Assembly (NCBI RefSeq): GCF_000980885.2
Contig: NZ_LBDA02000067.1
Location: 1 to 64,000, forward strand
DNA: 64,000 nt
Origin: Streptomyces malaysiense
Lineage (GTDB): Bacteria; Actinomycetota; Actinomycetes; Streptomycetales; Streptomycetaceae
Direction of reading: 5' to 3'
The notes beneath the pieces are model-generated. The model worked only from the letters and a program-made list of their open reading frames with translations. It was not told where the DNA came from and did not search any database. Made by a program: the position numbers and the translations under genes. Shown piece after piece: positions 8,077 to 17,414 of this stretch (position 1 is its first letter; every line of letters starts with the position of its first letter).

Positions 8077-9102
8077 CTAGGCACCGACCTCCTTGTCAGG
8101 GCCCGTCGGGCGCCCGCCCGGATGACGGTGACGCCAGACCAGGAAGATCACGCAGGCGAGGACGGACCAGCCGGCCAGTACCAGGAACGGGAAGGCGTGC
8201 TGGTCACCCCGGAAGTAGACCGCCGTGTGCTGCGCGTTCACCGAGGCGCCCGGCGGCAGCCAGCGGCCGACCGTGCCGAGCACGGACGGCAGCAGGGGCC
8301 AGGAGACGGCACCACCGGACGAGGGGTTGCCCAGCAGCACCATCAGGCCCCAGGTCGGCAGCATGGCCCAGCGTCCGAACATCGTGTTGAACATCGTGAA
8401 GACCATGCCGGACGTGAACATCGTCAGGGCGAGGATCAGCCATGACTCCACGAACGGCAGCCGCAGCGCGCCCAGCCACCAGTCCACCACCGCGGCGATC
8501 GTGAACCCGCCGAGCAGGGAGTAGGCGACGGTGAAGGCGATGCGCTCCAGCGGGTTCAGCGCCTTCGCGTGCACGCTGAGCTGGATCGCGCCGATGAAGC
8601 CGATCACCACCGCGGCGAGCGAGACGTAGAAGATCGCCAGCCCTCGCGGGTCGCCCTTCTGGAGCGGCTTGAGGTCGTGCAGCACGACGGGCGTCCCGGT
8701 GGCCCGGCCCACACTCGTCGCGGCCTCCCCGAGGACCTGCGCGACGGTCGCCCCGGAGGCCGCCGACACGTCCATCCTGACCGGGCCGGTGCCCGAGGGC
8801 GCGTCGATCACCGCGAAGACGCGCTGTTCGTCCACGGCGCGTACGGCCGCCGCCCGGTTCGCGTACGGGTGCAGCTTCAGCGAGGCCGACAGGGCGTGCT
8901 CCATGCCCGTGAGGAAGGTGCGGACGGGCGGCCGGTCGTAGGGGCCGGTGACCGCGGCGGGGATGCTGTGCGGGGTCGGGTTCGCCATGGCGTAGGTGTA
9001 GGAGCCCGCGAAGAGGCCGGCCGCGGCGGAGATCAGCAGGAGCAGGACGGAGGCGGGGAGGAAGGGGGACCGTTTGAACGCCGTCCAGCGCGAATCGGAC
9101 AT
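8077..9102 (-). CDS. DUF3533/YhgE-like multi-spanning membrane protein
   Basis: A 341-residue membrane protein. One N-terminal helix (about 14-33), an extracytoplasmic domain of about 150 residues and five to six clustered C-terminal helices (about 190-325) give the layout of DUF3533/ABC-2-like permease proteins such as the YhgE/Pip relatives. No ATPase is adjacent, so it is not an obvious ABC component. The ATG at 9102 (MSDSRWTAFKRSPF) starts an N-terminus typical of the family. It is divergent from hrpA, 108 bp away. Function is unknown; roles in export or envelope stress are possible. Confidence 0.75.
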   Translation of the reverse strand: MSDSRWTAFKRSPFLPASVLLLLISAAAGLFAGSYTYAMANPTPHSIPAAVTGPYDRPPVRTFLTGMEHALSASLKLHPYANRAAAVRAVDEQRVFAVIDAPSGTGPVRMDVSAASGATVAQVLGEAATSVGRATGTPVVLHDLKPLQKGDPRGLAIFYVSLAAVVIGFIGAIQLSVHAKALNPLERIAFTVAYSLLGGFTIAAVVDWWLGALRLPFVESWLILALTMFTSGMVFTMFNTMFGRWAMLPTWGLMVLLGNPSSGGAVSWPLLPSVLGTVGRWLPPGASVNAQHTAVYFRGDQHAFPFLVLAGWSVLACVIFLVWRHRHPGGRPTGPDKEVGA

Positions 9103-9210
9103 GGTGGAACTCTGGCATCCCGCCGTGGGAGGTGCCTCCGGGCGCGCCCCGCCCGACCGGCGGCAAATCGGTCGACTCGGTTTCGGCCGAGGTGAGATCC
9201 TGGATCGCGT

Positions 9211-12200
9211 ATGTCTACGCATCCAGCCCCCGCCCTCGGCTCCCTCGCCGCCCGTCTGACCGAGTTGTCGCTGCGTGACGCGCACCGGCTCGGACGCCGG
9301 CTCGAGGGCGCGCGCAAGATCCGTAAGCCCGAGGCCCGTGACGCCGTGCTCGCCGAGATCGAGGGCGAGCTCGACAAGGCAGCGGGCCGGATGGCCGAGC
9401 GGCGTGTCCGCGTGCCGGCCGTCACCTATCCCGAGCAGCTGCCCGTCAGCCAGAAGAAGGACGAGATCGCGGCGGCCATCCGCGATCACCAGGTCGTCAT
9501 CGTCGCCGGTGAGACCGGTTCCGGAAAGACGACGCAGATCCCCAAGATCTGTCTCGAACTGGGCCGCGGCGTGCGCGGCATGATCGGGCACACCCAGCCC
9601 CGCCGGATCGCGGCCCGCACCGTCGCCGAGCGCGTCGCCGAGGAGCTGCGCACCCCGCTCGGCGAGGCCGTCGGCTGGAAGGTGCGCTTCACCGACCAGG
9701 TGAACCCGGACGCCACCTTCGTGAAGCTGATGACGGACGGCATCCTGCTCGCCGAGATCCAGACCGACCGCGAGCTGCGCGCCTACGACACGATCATCAT
9801 CGACGAGGCCCACGAGCGGTCCCTCAACATCGACTTCCTGCTCGGCTACCTCGCCCAGCTGCTGCCCAAGCGGCCGGACCTCAAGGTCGTCATCACCTCG
9901 GCGACCATCGACCCCGAGCGCTTCTCCCGGCACTTCGGGGACGCCCCGATCATCGAGGTCAGCGGGCGGACGTACCCCGTGGAGGTGCGCTACCGGCCGC
10001 TCCTCGAAGCGGAGTCGGAGGACGCCGACCGCGACCAGATCACGGCGATCTGCGACGCGGTCGAGGAGCTCCAGGCCGAGGGCAAGGGCGACATCCTCGT
10101 CTTCCTCTCCGGCGAGCGGGAGATCCGCGACACGGCGGACGCGCTGGAGAAGAAGAAGTACAGGTTCACCGAGGTCCTGCCGCTGTACGCCCGGCTGTCG
10201 CACGCCGAGCAGCACCGGGTCTTCCAGCAGCACACCGGCCGCCGGATCGTGCTGGCCACGAACGTCGCCGAGACCTCCCTCACCGTCCCGGGCATCAAGT
10301 ACGTCGTCGACCCCGGCTTCGCCCGGATCAGCCGCTACAGCCACCGCACCAAGGTCCAGCGGCTGCCCATCGAACCGGTGTCGCAGGCCAGCGCCAACCA
10401 GCGCAAGGGGCGCTGCGGCCGTACCTCGGACGGCATCTGCATCCGGCTGTACAGCGAGGACGACTTCCTCGCCCGGCCGGAGTTCACCGACGCGGAGATC
10501 CTGCGCACCAACCTCGCCTCCGTCATCCTCCAGATGACCGCGGCCGGCCTCGGCGACATCGAGAAGTTCCCCTTCATCGACCCGCCGGACCACCGCAACA
10601 TCCGCGACGGCGTGCAGCTGCTCCAGGAACTGAGCGCGCTGAACCCCGCCGAGAAGGACCCCCGCAAACGGCTCACCGACACCGGCCGCAAGCTGGCCCA
10701 GCTGCCCGTGGACCCGCGGCTCGCCCGGATGGTGCTGGAGGCCGACCGCAACGGCTGTGTCCGCGAGGTCATGGTCATCGCGGCCGCCCTGTCCATCCAG
10801 GACCCGCGCGAGCGCCCCGCCGACAAGCAGGCGCAGGCCGACCAGCAGCATGCCCGCTTCAAGGACGAGACCAGCGACTTCCTCGCCTACCTCAACCTGT
10901 GGCGCTACGTCCGCGAGCAGCAGAAGGAGCGCGGCTCCAGCTCGTTCCGGCGGATGTGCAAGCAGGAGTACCTGAACTTCCTGCGCATCCGCGAGTGGCA
11001 GGACATCTACACCCAGCTGCGGACCGTGGCCAAGCAGATGGGCATCCACCTCGCCGAGGAGGACGCCCCGGCCGACCGGGTGCACGTCTCCCTGCTCGCC
11101 GGCCTGCTCTCCCACGTCGGTATGAAGGACGTACGGGAAGGCAGCAAGAACGAGTACCTGGGCGCCCGCAGCGCCAAGTTCGCGATCTTCCCGGGCTCGG
11201 CGCTGTTCAAGAAGCAGCCCAAGTTCGTGATGTCGGCCGAGCTGGTGGAGACCAGCCGGCTGTGGGCCCGGGTCAACGCGAGGATCGAGCCCGAGTGGGT
11301 CGAGCCGATCGCCGGGCATCTGTTGAAGCGCACGTACAGCGAGCCGCACTGGGAGAAGGACCAGGCGGCCGTGATGGCGTACGAGAAGGTCACGCTGTAC
11401 GGCGTGCCGATCGTCGCCCAGCGCAAGGTGAACTACGGCCGGATCGACCCCGAGGTCTCCCGCGAGCTGTTCATCCGCAACGCGCTGGTGGAGGGCGACT
11501 GGCGCACCCACCACAAGTTCTACGCCGACAACCGCAAGCTCCTCAGCGAGGTCGAGGAGCTGGAGCACCGGGCGCGGCGCCGGGACATCGTGGTGGACGA
11601 CGAGACGCTGTTCGACTTCTACGACCAGCGGGTGCCCGAACACGTCGTCTCCGGAGCGCACTTCGACTCCTGGTGGAAGCGGAAGCGGCACGAGCGGCCG
11701 GACTTCCTGGACTTCGAACGGGAGATGCTGATCCGGGAGTCCGCGGAGGCCGTCACCAAGGCGGACTATCCGGACAGCTGGCGGCAGGGCGCCCTGAAGT
11801 TCCGGGTCACCTACCAGTTCGAGCCGGGTGCGGACGCGGACGGTGTGACCGTGCACATCCCGCTCCAGGTCCTCAACCAGGTCACGGACGAGGGCTTCGA
11901 CTGGCAGATCCCGGGCCTGCGGGAAGAGGTGGTCACCGAGCTGATCCGGTCCCTGCCCAAGCCGATCCGGCGCAACTACGTGCCGGCGCCGAACTACGCC
12001 AAGGCGTTCCTGGAGCGGGCGGTGCCCCTCCAGGAGCCGCTGACCGTGACGATGGCGCGCGAGCTCAAGCGCATGGTCGGGGTGCCGTTCGAGGCGGAGG
12101 ACTTCGACTGGGCCAGGGTTCCCGAGCATCTTCGGATCACGTTCCGGATCGTCGACGAGCGGCGCCGGAAGCTGGCCGAGGACAAGGACCTGGAGGCGCT

Positions 12201-13155
12201 CAAGCTCAGCCTGAAGCCGAAGGCGCGCAAGGCGCTCTCCCAGGCCGCGGCGGCGACCGCGTCCCGCGAGGGCGGCCCCGCGCTGGAGCGCAGGGGGCTG
12301 ACCGACTGGTCGATCGGCACGCTGAGCCGGGTCTTCGAGACGCGCCGGGCCGGACAGCCGGTGAAGGCGTACCCGGCGCTGGTGGACGACGGCGACACGG
12401 TCTCCGTACGGCTCTTCGACACGGAGGCCGAGCAGGCGGAGGCCATGTGGAGGGGCACCCGGCGGCTGATCCTGCGCAACATCCCGGTGAACCCGGCCAA
12501 GTTCGCGTCCGAGAAGCTCAGCAATCAGCAGAAGCTGGGGCTGTCCGCCAATCCGCACGGGTCCGTCCAGGCGCTGTTCGACGACTGCGCGATGGCCGCC
12601 GCGGACAAGCTGATCGCGGACTTCGGCGGCCCGGCGTGGGACGAGGAGTCGTACCGGAAGCTGTACGACAAGGTGCGTGCCGAGATCGTGGACACCACGG
12701 TGCGCACGGTCGGCCAGGTGCAGCAGGTGCTGGCCGCGTGGCAGGCCTGTGAGCGGCGCCTGAAGGCCGTGCGCAGCCCCGCGCTGCTGGCGAACCTGAC
12801 GGACGTCCGCAAGCAGCTGGACGCGCTGGTGAAGCCGGGGTTCGTCACGTGGGCGGGGATACGGCGGCTGCCGGATCTGATGCGGTACCTGGTGGCGGCG
12901 GACCGGCGGCTCCAGCAGATGCCGGCGAACGTGCAGCGGGACACCACGCGCATGGAGAAGGTCCACGAGATGCGGGACGAGTACGCCTGGCTGCTGGAGC
13001 AGCTTCCGCAGGGGCGGCCGGTTCCGCAGCAGGTCCTGGACATCCGCTGGATGCTGGAGGAGCTGCGGGTCAGCTATTTCGCGCACGCGCTGGGCACGGC
13101 GTACCCCGTCTCCGACAAGCGGATCGTGAAGGCGATCGACGCGGCCGCGCCGTGA
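9211..13155 (+). CDS. hrpA: ATP-dependent RNA helicase HrpA
   Basis: A 1314-residue DEAH-box helicase, the full length expected for bacterial HrpA. Walker A is GETGSGKTT (about 100-108), DEAH stands at about 198-201 (IIIDEAHERS), SAT follows in TSATIDPERF, and motif VI is QRKGRCGRTSDG. The helicase core is followed by HA2, OB-fold and the long HrpA-specific C-terminal region (DUF3418), all present without interruption. It would unwind RNA in mRNA processing or ribosome rescue. The gene stands alone between the divergent DUF3533-like gene and tRNA-Asp copy 2. Confidence 0.97.
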   Translation: MSTHPAPALGSLAARLTELSLRDAHRLGRRLEGARKIRKPEARDAVLAEIEGELDKAAGRMAERRVRVPAVTYPEQLPVSQKKDEIAAAIRDHQVVIVAGETGSGKTTQIPKICLELGRGVRGMIGHTQPRRIAARTVAERVAEELRTPLGEAVGWKVRFTDQVNPDATFVKLMTDGILLAEIQTDRELRAYDTIIIDEAHERSLNIDFLLGYLAQLLPKRPDLKVVITSATIDPERFSRHFGDAPIIEVSGRTYPVEVRYRPLLEAESEDADRDQITAICDAVEELQAEGKGDILVFLSGEREIRDTADALEKKKYRFTEVLPLYARLSHAEQHRVFQQHTGRRIVLATNVAETSLTVPGIKYVVDPGFARISRYSHRTKVQRLPIEPVSQASANQRKGRCGRTSDGICIRLYSEDDFLARPEFTDAEILRTNLASVILQMTAAGLGDIEKFPFIDPPDHRNIRDGVQLLQELSALNPAEKDPRKRLTDTGRKLAQLPVDPRLARMVLEADRNGCVREVMVIAAALSIQDPRERPADKQAQADQQHARFKDETSDFLAYLNLWRYVREQQKERGSSSFRRMCKQEYLNFLRIREWQDIYTQLRTVAKQMGIHLAEEDAPADRVHVSLLAGLLSHVGMKDVREGSKNEYLGARSAKFAIFPGSALFKKQPKFVMSAELVETSRLWARVNARIEPEWVEPIAGHLLKRTYSEPHWEKDQAAVMAYEKVTLYGVPIVAQRKVNYGRIDPEVSRELFIRNALVEGDWRTHHKFYADNRKLLSEVEELEHRARRRDIVVDDETLFDFYDQRVPEHVVSGAHFDSWWKRKRHERPDFLDFEREMLIRESAEAVTKADYPDSWRQGALKFRVTYQFEPGADADGVTVHIPLQVLNQVTDEGFDWQIPGLREEVVTELIRSLPKPIRRNYVPAPNYAKAFLERAVPLQEPLTVTMARELKRMVGVPFEAEDFDWARVPEHLRITFRIVDERRRKLAEDKDLEALKLSLKPKARKALSQAAAATASREGGPALERRGLTDWSIGTLSRVFETRRAGQPVKAYPALVDDGDTVSVRLFDTEAEQAEAMWRGTRRLILRNIPVNPAKFASEKLSNQQKLGLSANPHGSVQALFDDCAMAAADKLIADFGGPAWDEESYRKLYDKVRAEIVDTTVRTVGQVQQVLAAWQACERRLKAVRSPALLANLTDVRKQLDALVKPGFVTWAGIRRLPDLMRYLVAADRRLQQMPANVQRDTTRMEKVHEMRDEYAWLLEQLPQGRPVPQQVLDIRWMLEELRVSYFAHALGTAYPVSDKRIVKAIDAAAP

Positions 13156-13252
13156 CCGACCGATCACAGGGGGTGAGTTCGACCAGGCGGCTCCACCTCC
13201 TGTAGAGTCTCGTCTCGCAGCGCAACGCGACAAGCCAAGCGCCGCGAAACCT

Positions 13253-13327
13253 GGTCCTGTGGAGCAGTTTGGAGTGCTCGCCACCCTGTCAAGGTGGAGG
13301 CCGCGGGTTCAAATCCCGTCAGGACCG
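13253..13327 (+). tRNA. tRNA-Asp (GUC anticodon), copy 2
   Basis: A 75-nt cloverleaf identical to tRNA-Asp copy 1 at 7482-7556, including the discriminator G73. Flanking sequence is unrelated, so only the gene body is duplicated. A terminator hairpin follows 10 bp downstream. Confidence 0.96.
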
Positions 13328-13337
13328 CAGTAAGGCC

Positions 13338-13369
13338 AAGGCCCGCATCCCCTGAGGATCGCGGGCCTT
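13338..13369 (+). terminator. Terminator after tRNA-Asp copy 2
   Basis: Arms AAGGCCCGC (13338-13346) and GCGGGCCTT (13361-13369) are fully complementary around a 14-nt loop. Confidence 0.75.
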
Positions 13370-13576
13370 AGTCGTGTCCGCCCATGTCCGCCGACCCCCT
13401 CGCCCGGCCCCTCGACGGATCCCTGCGGCGACGGCACGGCCACAACGGCCCCTGAGGGCAACGAAACTCAGCAAACCCCACCAGAAGCCCACCCGGCCCC
13501 TTCCGGGCGCTTCCGGGTGCCTCCACGCCGTCGCGCGGCCTTGACCGCGCCCGCTTCGCTCGGTACCCAGGAGGGC

Positions 13577-13750
13577 ATGAGGACATCGCTCAGACAGGAG
13601 ACGCGGGCGCTGCTCAGGGCGCACCTCGCGGCCGCGTCGTCGCACCGGCATCTCACCCGGCACTGCCCGGTCTGCCACCACTTGATGCGGCTGGCGATGA
13701 GCGCGGGGGCTGGGGGGCGGGGCGAGGACCGGGGGCCCGGTACCGCGTGA
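13577..13750 (+). CDS. Small conserved actinomycete protein (DUF6274-like)
   Basis: A 57-residue protein starting MRTSLRQETRALLRAHL and containing HCPVCHHLMRLAM, a CxxC pair with neighbouring His residues that could bind a metal. I recognise it as the small DUF6274-type protein found beside bldC in Streptomyces. The start at 13577 is set by AGGAGG five bases upstream; an earlier in-frame ATG at 13517 lacks such a site. Function is unknown. Confidence 0.7.
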   Translation: MRTSLRQETRALLRAHLAAASSHRHLTRHCPVCHHLMRLAMSAGAGGRGEDRGPGTA

Positions 13751-14190
13751 CCGGTACAGGCCCCAACTCCCCTCTGCGCAGGGGACACTGGAACCAGTGA
13801 TTCCACTAGCCCACGTATGCCCGGGGCAACAAGTGGCCCGGCATGTGACGGGTGTCACTGCATGAGTTTTCAGAACCGCGCAACTTACACCCCTCCTACA
13901 ACGGGTCAATTTAATATGTGCAATTGCACTCTGTACCGGAGTGCACCCTCAGCGCCCCCACCAACCCCCACCCCGCCTCCGACCAGCGCACAAAACAGAT
14001 CGCGCTGGACCCGGCGGAGTCCAGCGCGATCGACGACGCACCCTGTGTCGCTTGCCTACAACGTTCTTTTCGGCCTGGGCGTGGGTCCTGTTGGGGCAGG
14101 TCCCGCGTCGCTTGAAGCTAGGGTTTCGGGCGTCTCGGCAGGTTGGGGGGCCTGCCGTTTCGCCCTGTTTTCAGTTGTTCCGCTGCTCGG
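13751..14190. other. Gene-free stretch with palindromes and the bldC terminator
   Basis: No coding region is convincing here. The left half is poor in GC for this genome and holds three inverted repeats: TCCCCT/AGGGGA (13768-13785), CACTGG/CCAGTG (13786-13799), and the palindrome GTGCAATTGCAC (13918-13929) overlapping TGCACTC/GAGTGCA (13925-13945). On the minus strand TTGACC (13904-13909) stands about 16 bp before TAAGTT, a possible housekeeping promoter. The right half carries the bldC terminator. Confidence 0.5.
13998..14031 (-). terminator. Probable bldC terminator
   Basis: A perfect 13-bp stem (arms 13998-14010 and 14019-14031, 8-nt loop) is followed on the minus strand by CTGTTTTGTG, a U-rich run. 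It lies 160 bp beyond the bldC stop codon. Confidence 0.8.
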
Positions 14191-14397
14191 TCAGGCCTCG
14201 CTGCGCTGCTGCGGGATGCCCGCGAGCAGAGCGCGGACCTCAGCCTCGCGGTAGCGGCGGTGCCCGCCGAGCGTGCGGATCGACGTGAGCTTGCCGGCCT
14301 TCGCCCACCGCGTGACCGTCTTGGGGTCGACGCGGAACATGGTGGCGACCTCAGCCGGGGTCAGCAGCGGCTCGGCATCAGGGGTGCGAGCGGTCAT
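14191..14397 (-). CDS. bldC: Developmental regulator BldC
   Basis: A 68-residue DNA-binding protein that matches the MerR-like BldC family essentially throughout (MTARTPDAEPLLTPAEV at the start, TLGGHRRYREAEVRAL toward the end). It is a single winged helix-turn-helix without an effector domain. In Streptomyces it binds AT-rich direct repeats cooperatively and delays entry into development. The ATG at 14397 has GAGGAGG seven bases upstream. An 8-bp inverted repeat lies just upstream of that ribosome-binding site. Neighbours hrpA and vdh match the known bldC context. Confidence 0.98.
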   Translation of the reverse strand: MTARTPDAEPLLTPAEVATMFRVDPKTVTRWAKAGKLTSIRTLGGHRRYREAEVRALLAGIPQQRSEA

Positions 14398-14951
14398 GAG
14401 CGGCCTCCTCGGGAGAACCGAACCTTCTCGGTTCTTTCCTCTAAATTCTGCACCTTGACCCGCGTTGCCCGAAATGGCGGACGCGAGTCGAGTCGGTTAT
14501 AGGACGAACGGCTTGTCCTCGGCACTACAACTACACCATCTGTCCAGCCCGGTCGGCCAAACCGATGGAATTGCCCTCCCAGGTGTTCATCAGCGACGGA
14601 AGCCGATGGACCATGCCATAGCGGACAGTCACGCCACCGTGACGATCAGTCACAGGGCGATCAGGAGGCACCAGTCCCCCCAAAGCGTGCAATGCAGAGA
14701 TTCCGCCCACAGTGCACCACACTTGGACGGAAGGAGCCCTCCCCGGACTCCTTGTCCTATTTTGGCATGAGGAGGGGGAAGAGGCGCAAGGGCCCTGTAC
14801 GTGCAGTCCATCACCTTTAGGGCGCCCTTGACGCAAACGCCCCGATCGGGGCCGACACCCCGTCAGTTGAGTGAAACGCGCTTGACCGTACGCCGTTGAG
14901 CACCGTCTCAGCTGTGACGTGGATCACGTTCTGGCGGATTCTGTTTGAACG
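14398..14951. other. Long upstream region of bldC
   Basis: No gene is supported in these 554 bp. Next to the bldC ribosome-binding site is an inverted repeat (AGAACCGA 14414-14421 and TCGGTTCT 14428-14435, 6-nt loop). The stretch 14436-14560 is AT-richer than the surroundings (TCTAAATTCTGC). A long, stop-rich leader is consistent with a developmentally controlled promoter region. Confidence 0.5.
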
Positions 14952-15794
14952 TCAGTTCGCCGAGCGCCGGTCCCGCACCGCACGCCACCGCTCCACGAGC
15001 CGCGCGTACGCCTCTCCGGCCGCCGCCTCGTCCCCCTGGCGCAGCGCCTCGATGCCCTCGGCGACGTCCGCCGCCGAGTGGTCGTCCGCCAGTTCGTCGG
15101 CCGGCAGCACATGCACCAGACCGCCGTAGTCCAGCTCCACCAGCGACCTCGGATGGAACTCCTCCAGCCAGCGCCCGACGTCCAGCAGGCCGTCGATCAG
15201 CGGCCCCTCCGCGACGGTCTCCCTCAGGGTGCGCAGCGCCCTGGCCACCCGGCGCCGGGCCTGCACCATCGGCGTGCGGTAGCGCAGTACCGGTGGCGCC
15301 TCGTCGGTCCCCTTGTCGTACTGCCGCTCCTCGTCCGCGACCAGCACGAACCAGTTCACCGGCACCTGCCAGGTCGCCGTGCGGATCCACGGGCGCGCGT
15401 CGGGGTTGCGGCCGAGCCAGCGCTCGTAGTCCAGGGCCGCCTGCCGGCGCACCACCGGCGGCAGCACCGCGTCCAGCACCGGCGGGGGCAGCTCGTCGCC
15501 GAGTTCCTCCAGCGCCTGCCAGCCGCGCAGCCGGGTCCGCCAGGGGCACACGCAGACCACCCCGTCGACCTCCAGCACGAAGGCGTCGCCGCTCTCGTGC
15601 ACCGGCACCGCGATGGGCGGGGTCGGCACCAAGTCGGCCAGCGCGCGCCGCAGTTCGTCCTGGTACGAGGGCCGGTCCGGGCGGCGGGCGTAGCGCGCCC
15701 AGTGGCCGCGCTCCGGCTCCGGGAAGGCGCCCAGCGGCTCGTACACGCGCAGGTAGGCGGCATAGGGGACGACCACGGAGGACACCTTCGGCAC
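14952..15794 (-). CDS. Conserved hypothetical protein of the bldC-vdh interval
   Basis: A 280-residue cytoplasmic protein with no domain I can name. It starts PKVSSVVVPYAAYLRVYEPLGAF, has a regular acidic/aromatic composition with no membrane helices, and ends in an Ala/Arg-rich helical tail (EAYARLVERWRAVRD). The GTG at 15794 is preceded by GGGGAGGGAG, a good ribosome-binding site. The gene occupies the position of a conserved hypothetical between bldC and valine dehydrogenase in other streptomycetes, which supports it being real. The strand is opposite to vdh, with a 198-bp shared promoter region. Confidence 0.8.
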   Translation of the reverse strand: MPKVSSVVVPYAAYLRVYEPLGAFPEPERGHWARYARRPDRPSYQDELRRALADLVPTPPIAVPVHESGDAFVLEVDGVVCVCPWRTRLRGWQALEELGDELPPPVLDAVLPPVVRRQAALDYERWLGRNPDARPWIRTATWQVPVNWFVLVADEERQYDKGTDEAPPVLRYRTPMVQARRRVARALRTLRETVAEGPLIDGLLDVGRWLEEFHPRSLVELDYGGLVHVLPADELADDHSAADVAEGIEALRQGDEAAAGEAYARLVERWRAVRDRRSAN

Positions 15795-15992
15795 GCCTGC
15801 TCCCTCCCCATCGGACCCGGCTGGAAACACTGCAAATCGTGCCACGGTCAGGGGGGCGCGGTGAGTCCGTGCGAGTGATCCTGAACACTGCGCGGACGAC
15901 GCCCGCACACAGGCTCTACGCTCATGCCACCAGCACCCGCCACCCGTACGGGGGCTGACCCCACCCGCCGCAAGTACACAGGAGTCACCACA

Positions 15993-17096
15993 GTGACCGA
16001 CGTAACCGGCGCGCCCGCTGATGTCCTGCACACCCTGTTCCACTCGGAGCAGGGCGGTCATGAGCAGGTCGTGCTCTGCCAGGACCGCGCCAGCGGTCTC
16101 AAGGCCGTGATCGCGCTCCACTCCACCGCCCTGGGCCCGGCCCTCGGCGGTACCCGCTTCTACCCCTACGCCACCGAGGCCGAGGCCGTCGCCGACGCGC
16201 TCAACCTCGCGCGCGGGATGTCGTACAAGAACGCCATGGCCGGCCTGGACCACGGCGGCGGCAAGGCCGTGATCATCGGCGATCCGGAGCGTGACAAGAC
16301 CGAGGAGCTGCTCCTCGCCTACGGCAGGATGGTCGCCTCCCTCGGCGGGCGCTACGTCACCGCCTGCGACGTCGGCACCTATGTGGCCGACATGGACGTG
16401 GTCGCCCGCGAGTGCCGCTGGACCACCGGCCGCTCCCCGGAGAACGGCGGCGCCGGGGACTCCTCGGTGCTGACCGCCTTCGGCGTCTACCAGAGCATGC
16501 GGGCCAGCGCCCAGCACCTGTGGGGCGACCCCTCGCTGCGCGACCGCACGGTCGGCGTGGCCGGGGTCGGCAAGGTCGGCCACCACCTGGTGCGCCACCT
16601 GCTGGACGAGGGCGCGCGGGTCGTGATCACGGATGTCCGCCCGGACGCCGTCCAGCGGGTCCTCGACCAGTACGAGGGTGTGACGGCGGTCGCCGACACC
16701 GACGCGCTGATCCGCCTGGAGGGCCTGGACATCTACGCGCCCTGCGCGCTCGGCGGCGCCCTGAACGACGAGACCGTGCCGGTGCTCACCGCCAGGGTGG
16801 TGTGCGGCGCGGCCAACAACCAGCTCGCCCACCCGGGCGTGGAGAAGGACCTCGCCGACCGTGGGATCCTCTACGCGCCGGACTACGTGGTGAACGCGGG
16901 CGGGGTCATCCAGGTGGCCGACGAACTGCACGGCTTCGACTTCGAGCGGTGCAAGGCGAAGGCGACGCGGATCTTCGACACCACTCTGGCCATATTCGCA
17001 CGTGCGAAGGAAGACGGGATCCCGCCGGCCGCGGCGGCCGACCGGATCGCCGAGCAGCGGATGGCCGAGGCGCGCGCGGGCCGCACCGGTCACTGA
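15993..17096 (+). CDS. vdh: Valine (branched-chain amino acid) dehydrogenase
   Basis: A 367-residue NAD-dependent amino acid dehydrogenase of the Glu/Leu/Phe/Val family that deaminates valine to 2-ketoisovalerate, feeding branched-chain precursors for fatty acids and polyketides. Catalytic Lys lies in GMSYKNAMAGL (about residue 79), followed by the conserved GGGKAVI loop. The Rossmann motif GVAGVGKVG lies near residue 185. The GTG at 15993 has ACAGGAG nine bases upstream; an ATG 69 bp earlier has none. Position next to bldC matches Streptomyces vdh. Confidence 0.93.
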   Translation: MTDVTGAPADVLHTLFHSEQGGHEQVVLCQDRASGLKAVIALHSTALGPALGGTRFYPYATEAEAVADALNLARGMSYKNAMAGLDHGGGKAVIIGDPERDKTEELLLAYGRMVASLGGRYVTACDVGTYVADMDVVARECRWTTGRSPENGGAGDSSVLTAFGVYQSMRASAQHLWGDPSLRDRTVGVAGVGKVGHHLVRHLLDEGARVVITDVRPDAVQRVLDQYEGVTAVADTDALIRLEGLDIYAPCALGGALNDETVPVLTARVVCGAANNQLAHPGVEKDLADRGILYAPDYVVNAGGVIQVADELHGFDFERCKAKATRIFDTTLAIFARAKEDGIPPAAAADRIAEQRMAEARAGRTGH

Positions 17097-17414
17097 CCCG
17101 GCCGCGCGGAAGACCCCGCGCGGCCGGCTTCGCACACATGAGCGGTACCCGCCGAGGGCAGCTTAGAGAGAACTCTCACTTCCATCGGCGGGTCGTTCCC
17201 CGATAAGTGGTTAAAATCGCCACTGACCAGCGAGGACAGGGCACCTCGAAGGTTCTGTGCACACGCGCGTGCTGCGGGCGACGTACCGTATGGGCGCGGG
17301 CTCAGGTACCGTGGAAGCCCTACGGACCGGCCTCTCCACGGAGAGTCCGATCCAGATCATGAACGCGTGTCAGACTCTGGGGCCGTCGAGCCCCGTCACC
17401 GAGGGGGTCGAGCC
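17097..17414. other. Intergenic region upstream of DUF3073 gene
   Basis: No gene is supported. The stretch 17165-17225 (AGAGAGAACTCTCACTT, then GATAAGTGGTTAAAATCGCCAC) is AT-rich for this genome and is the likeliest promoter region for the DUF3073 gene. Confidence 0.4.

Noticed and set aside
8077..13284. Very long minus-strand open frame (1735 codons) across hrpA
   Set aside because: It is antisense to the intact HrpA helicase and is open only because of high GC. Only its last part (8077-9102) is a real gene.
14890..14935. Crp-like site GTG-N6-ATCAC near 14915
   Set aside because: One consensus position fails, and it lies at the 3' end of a gene rather than in a promoter.
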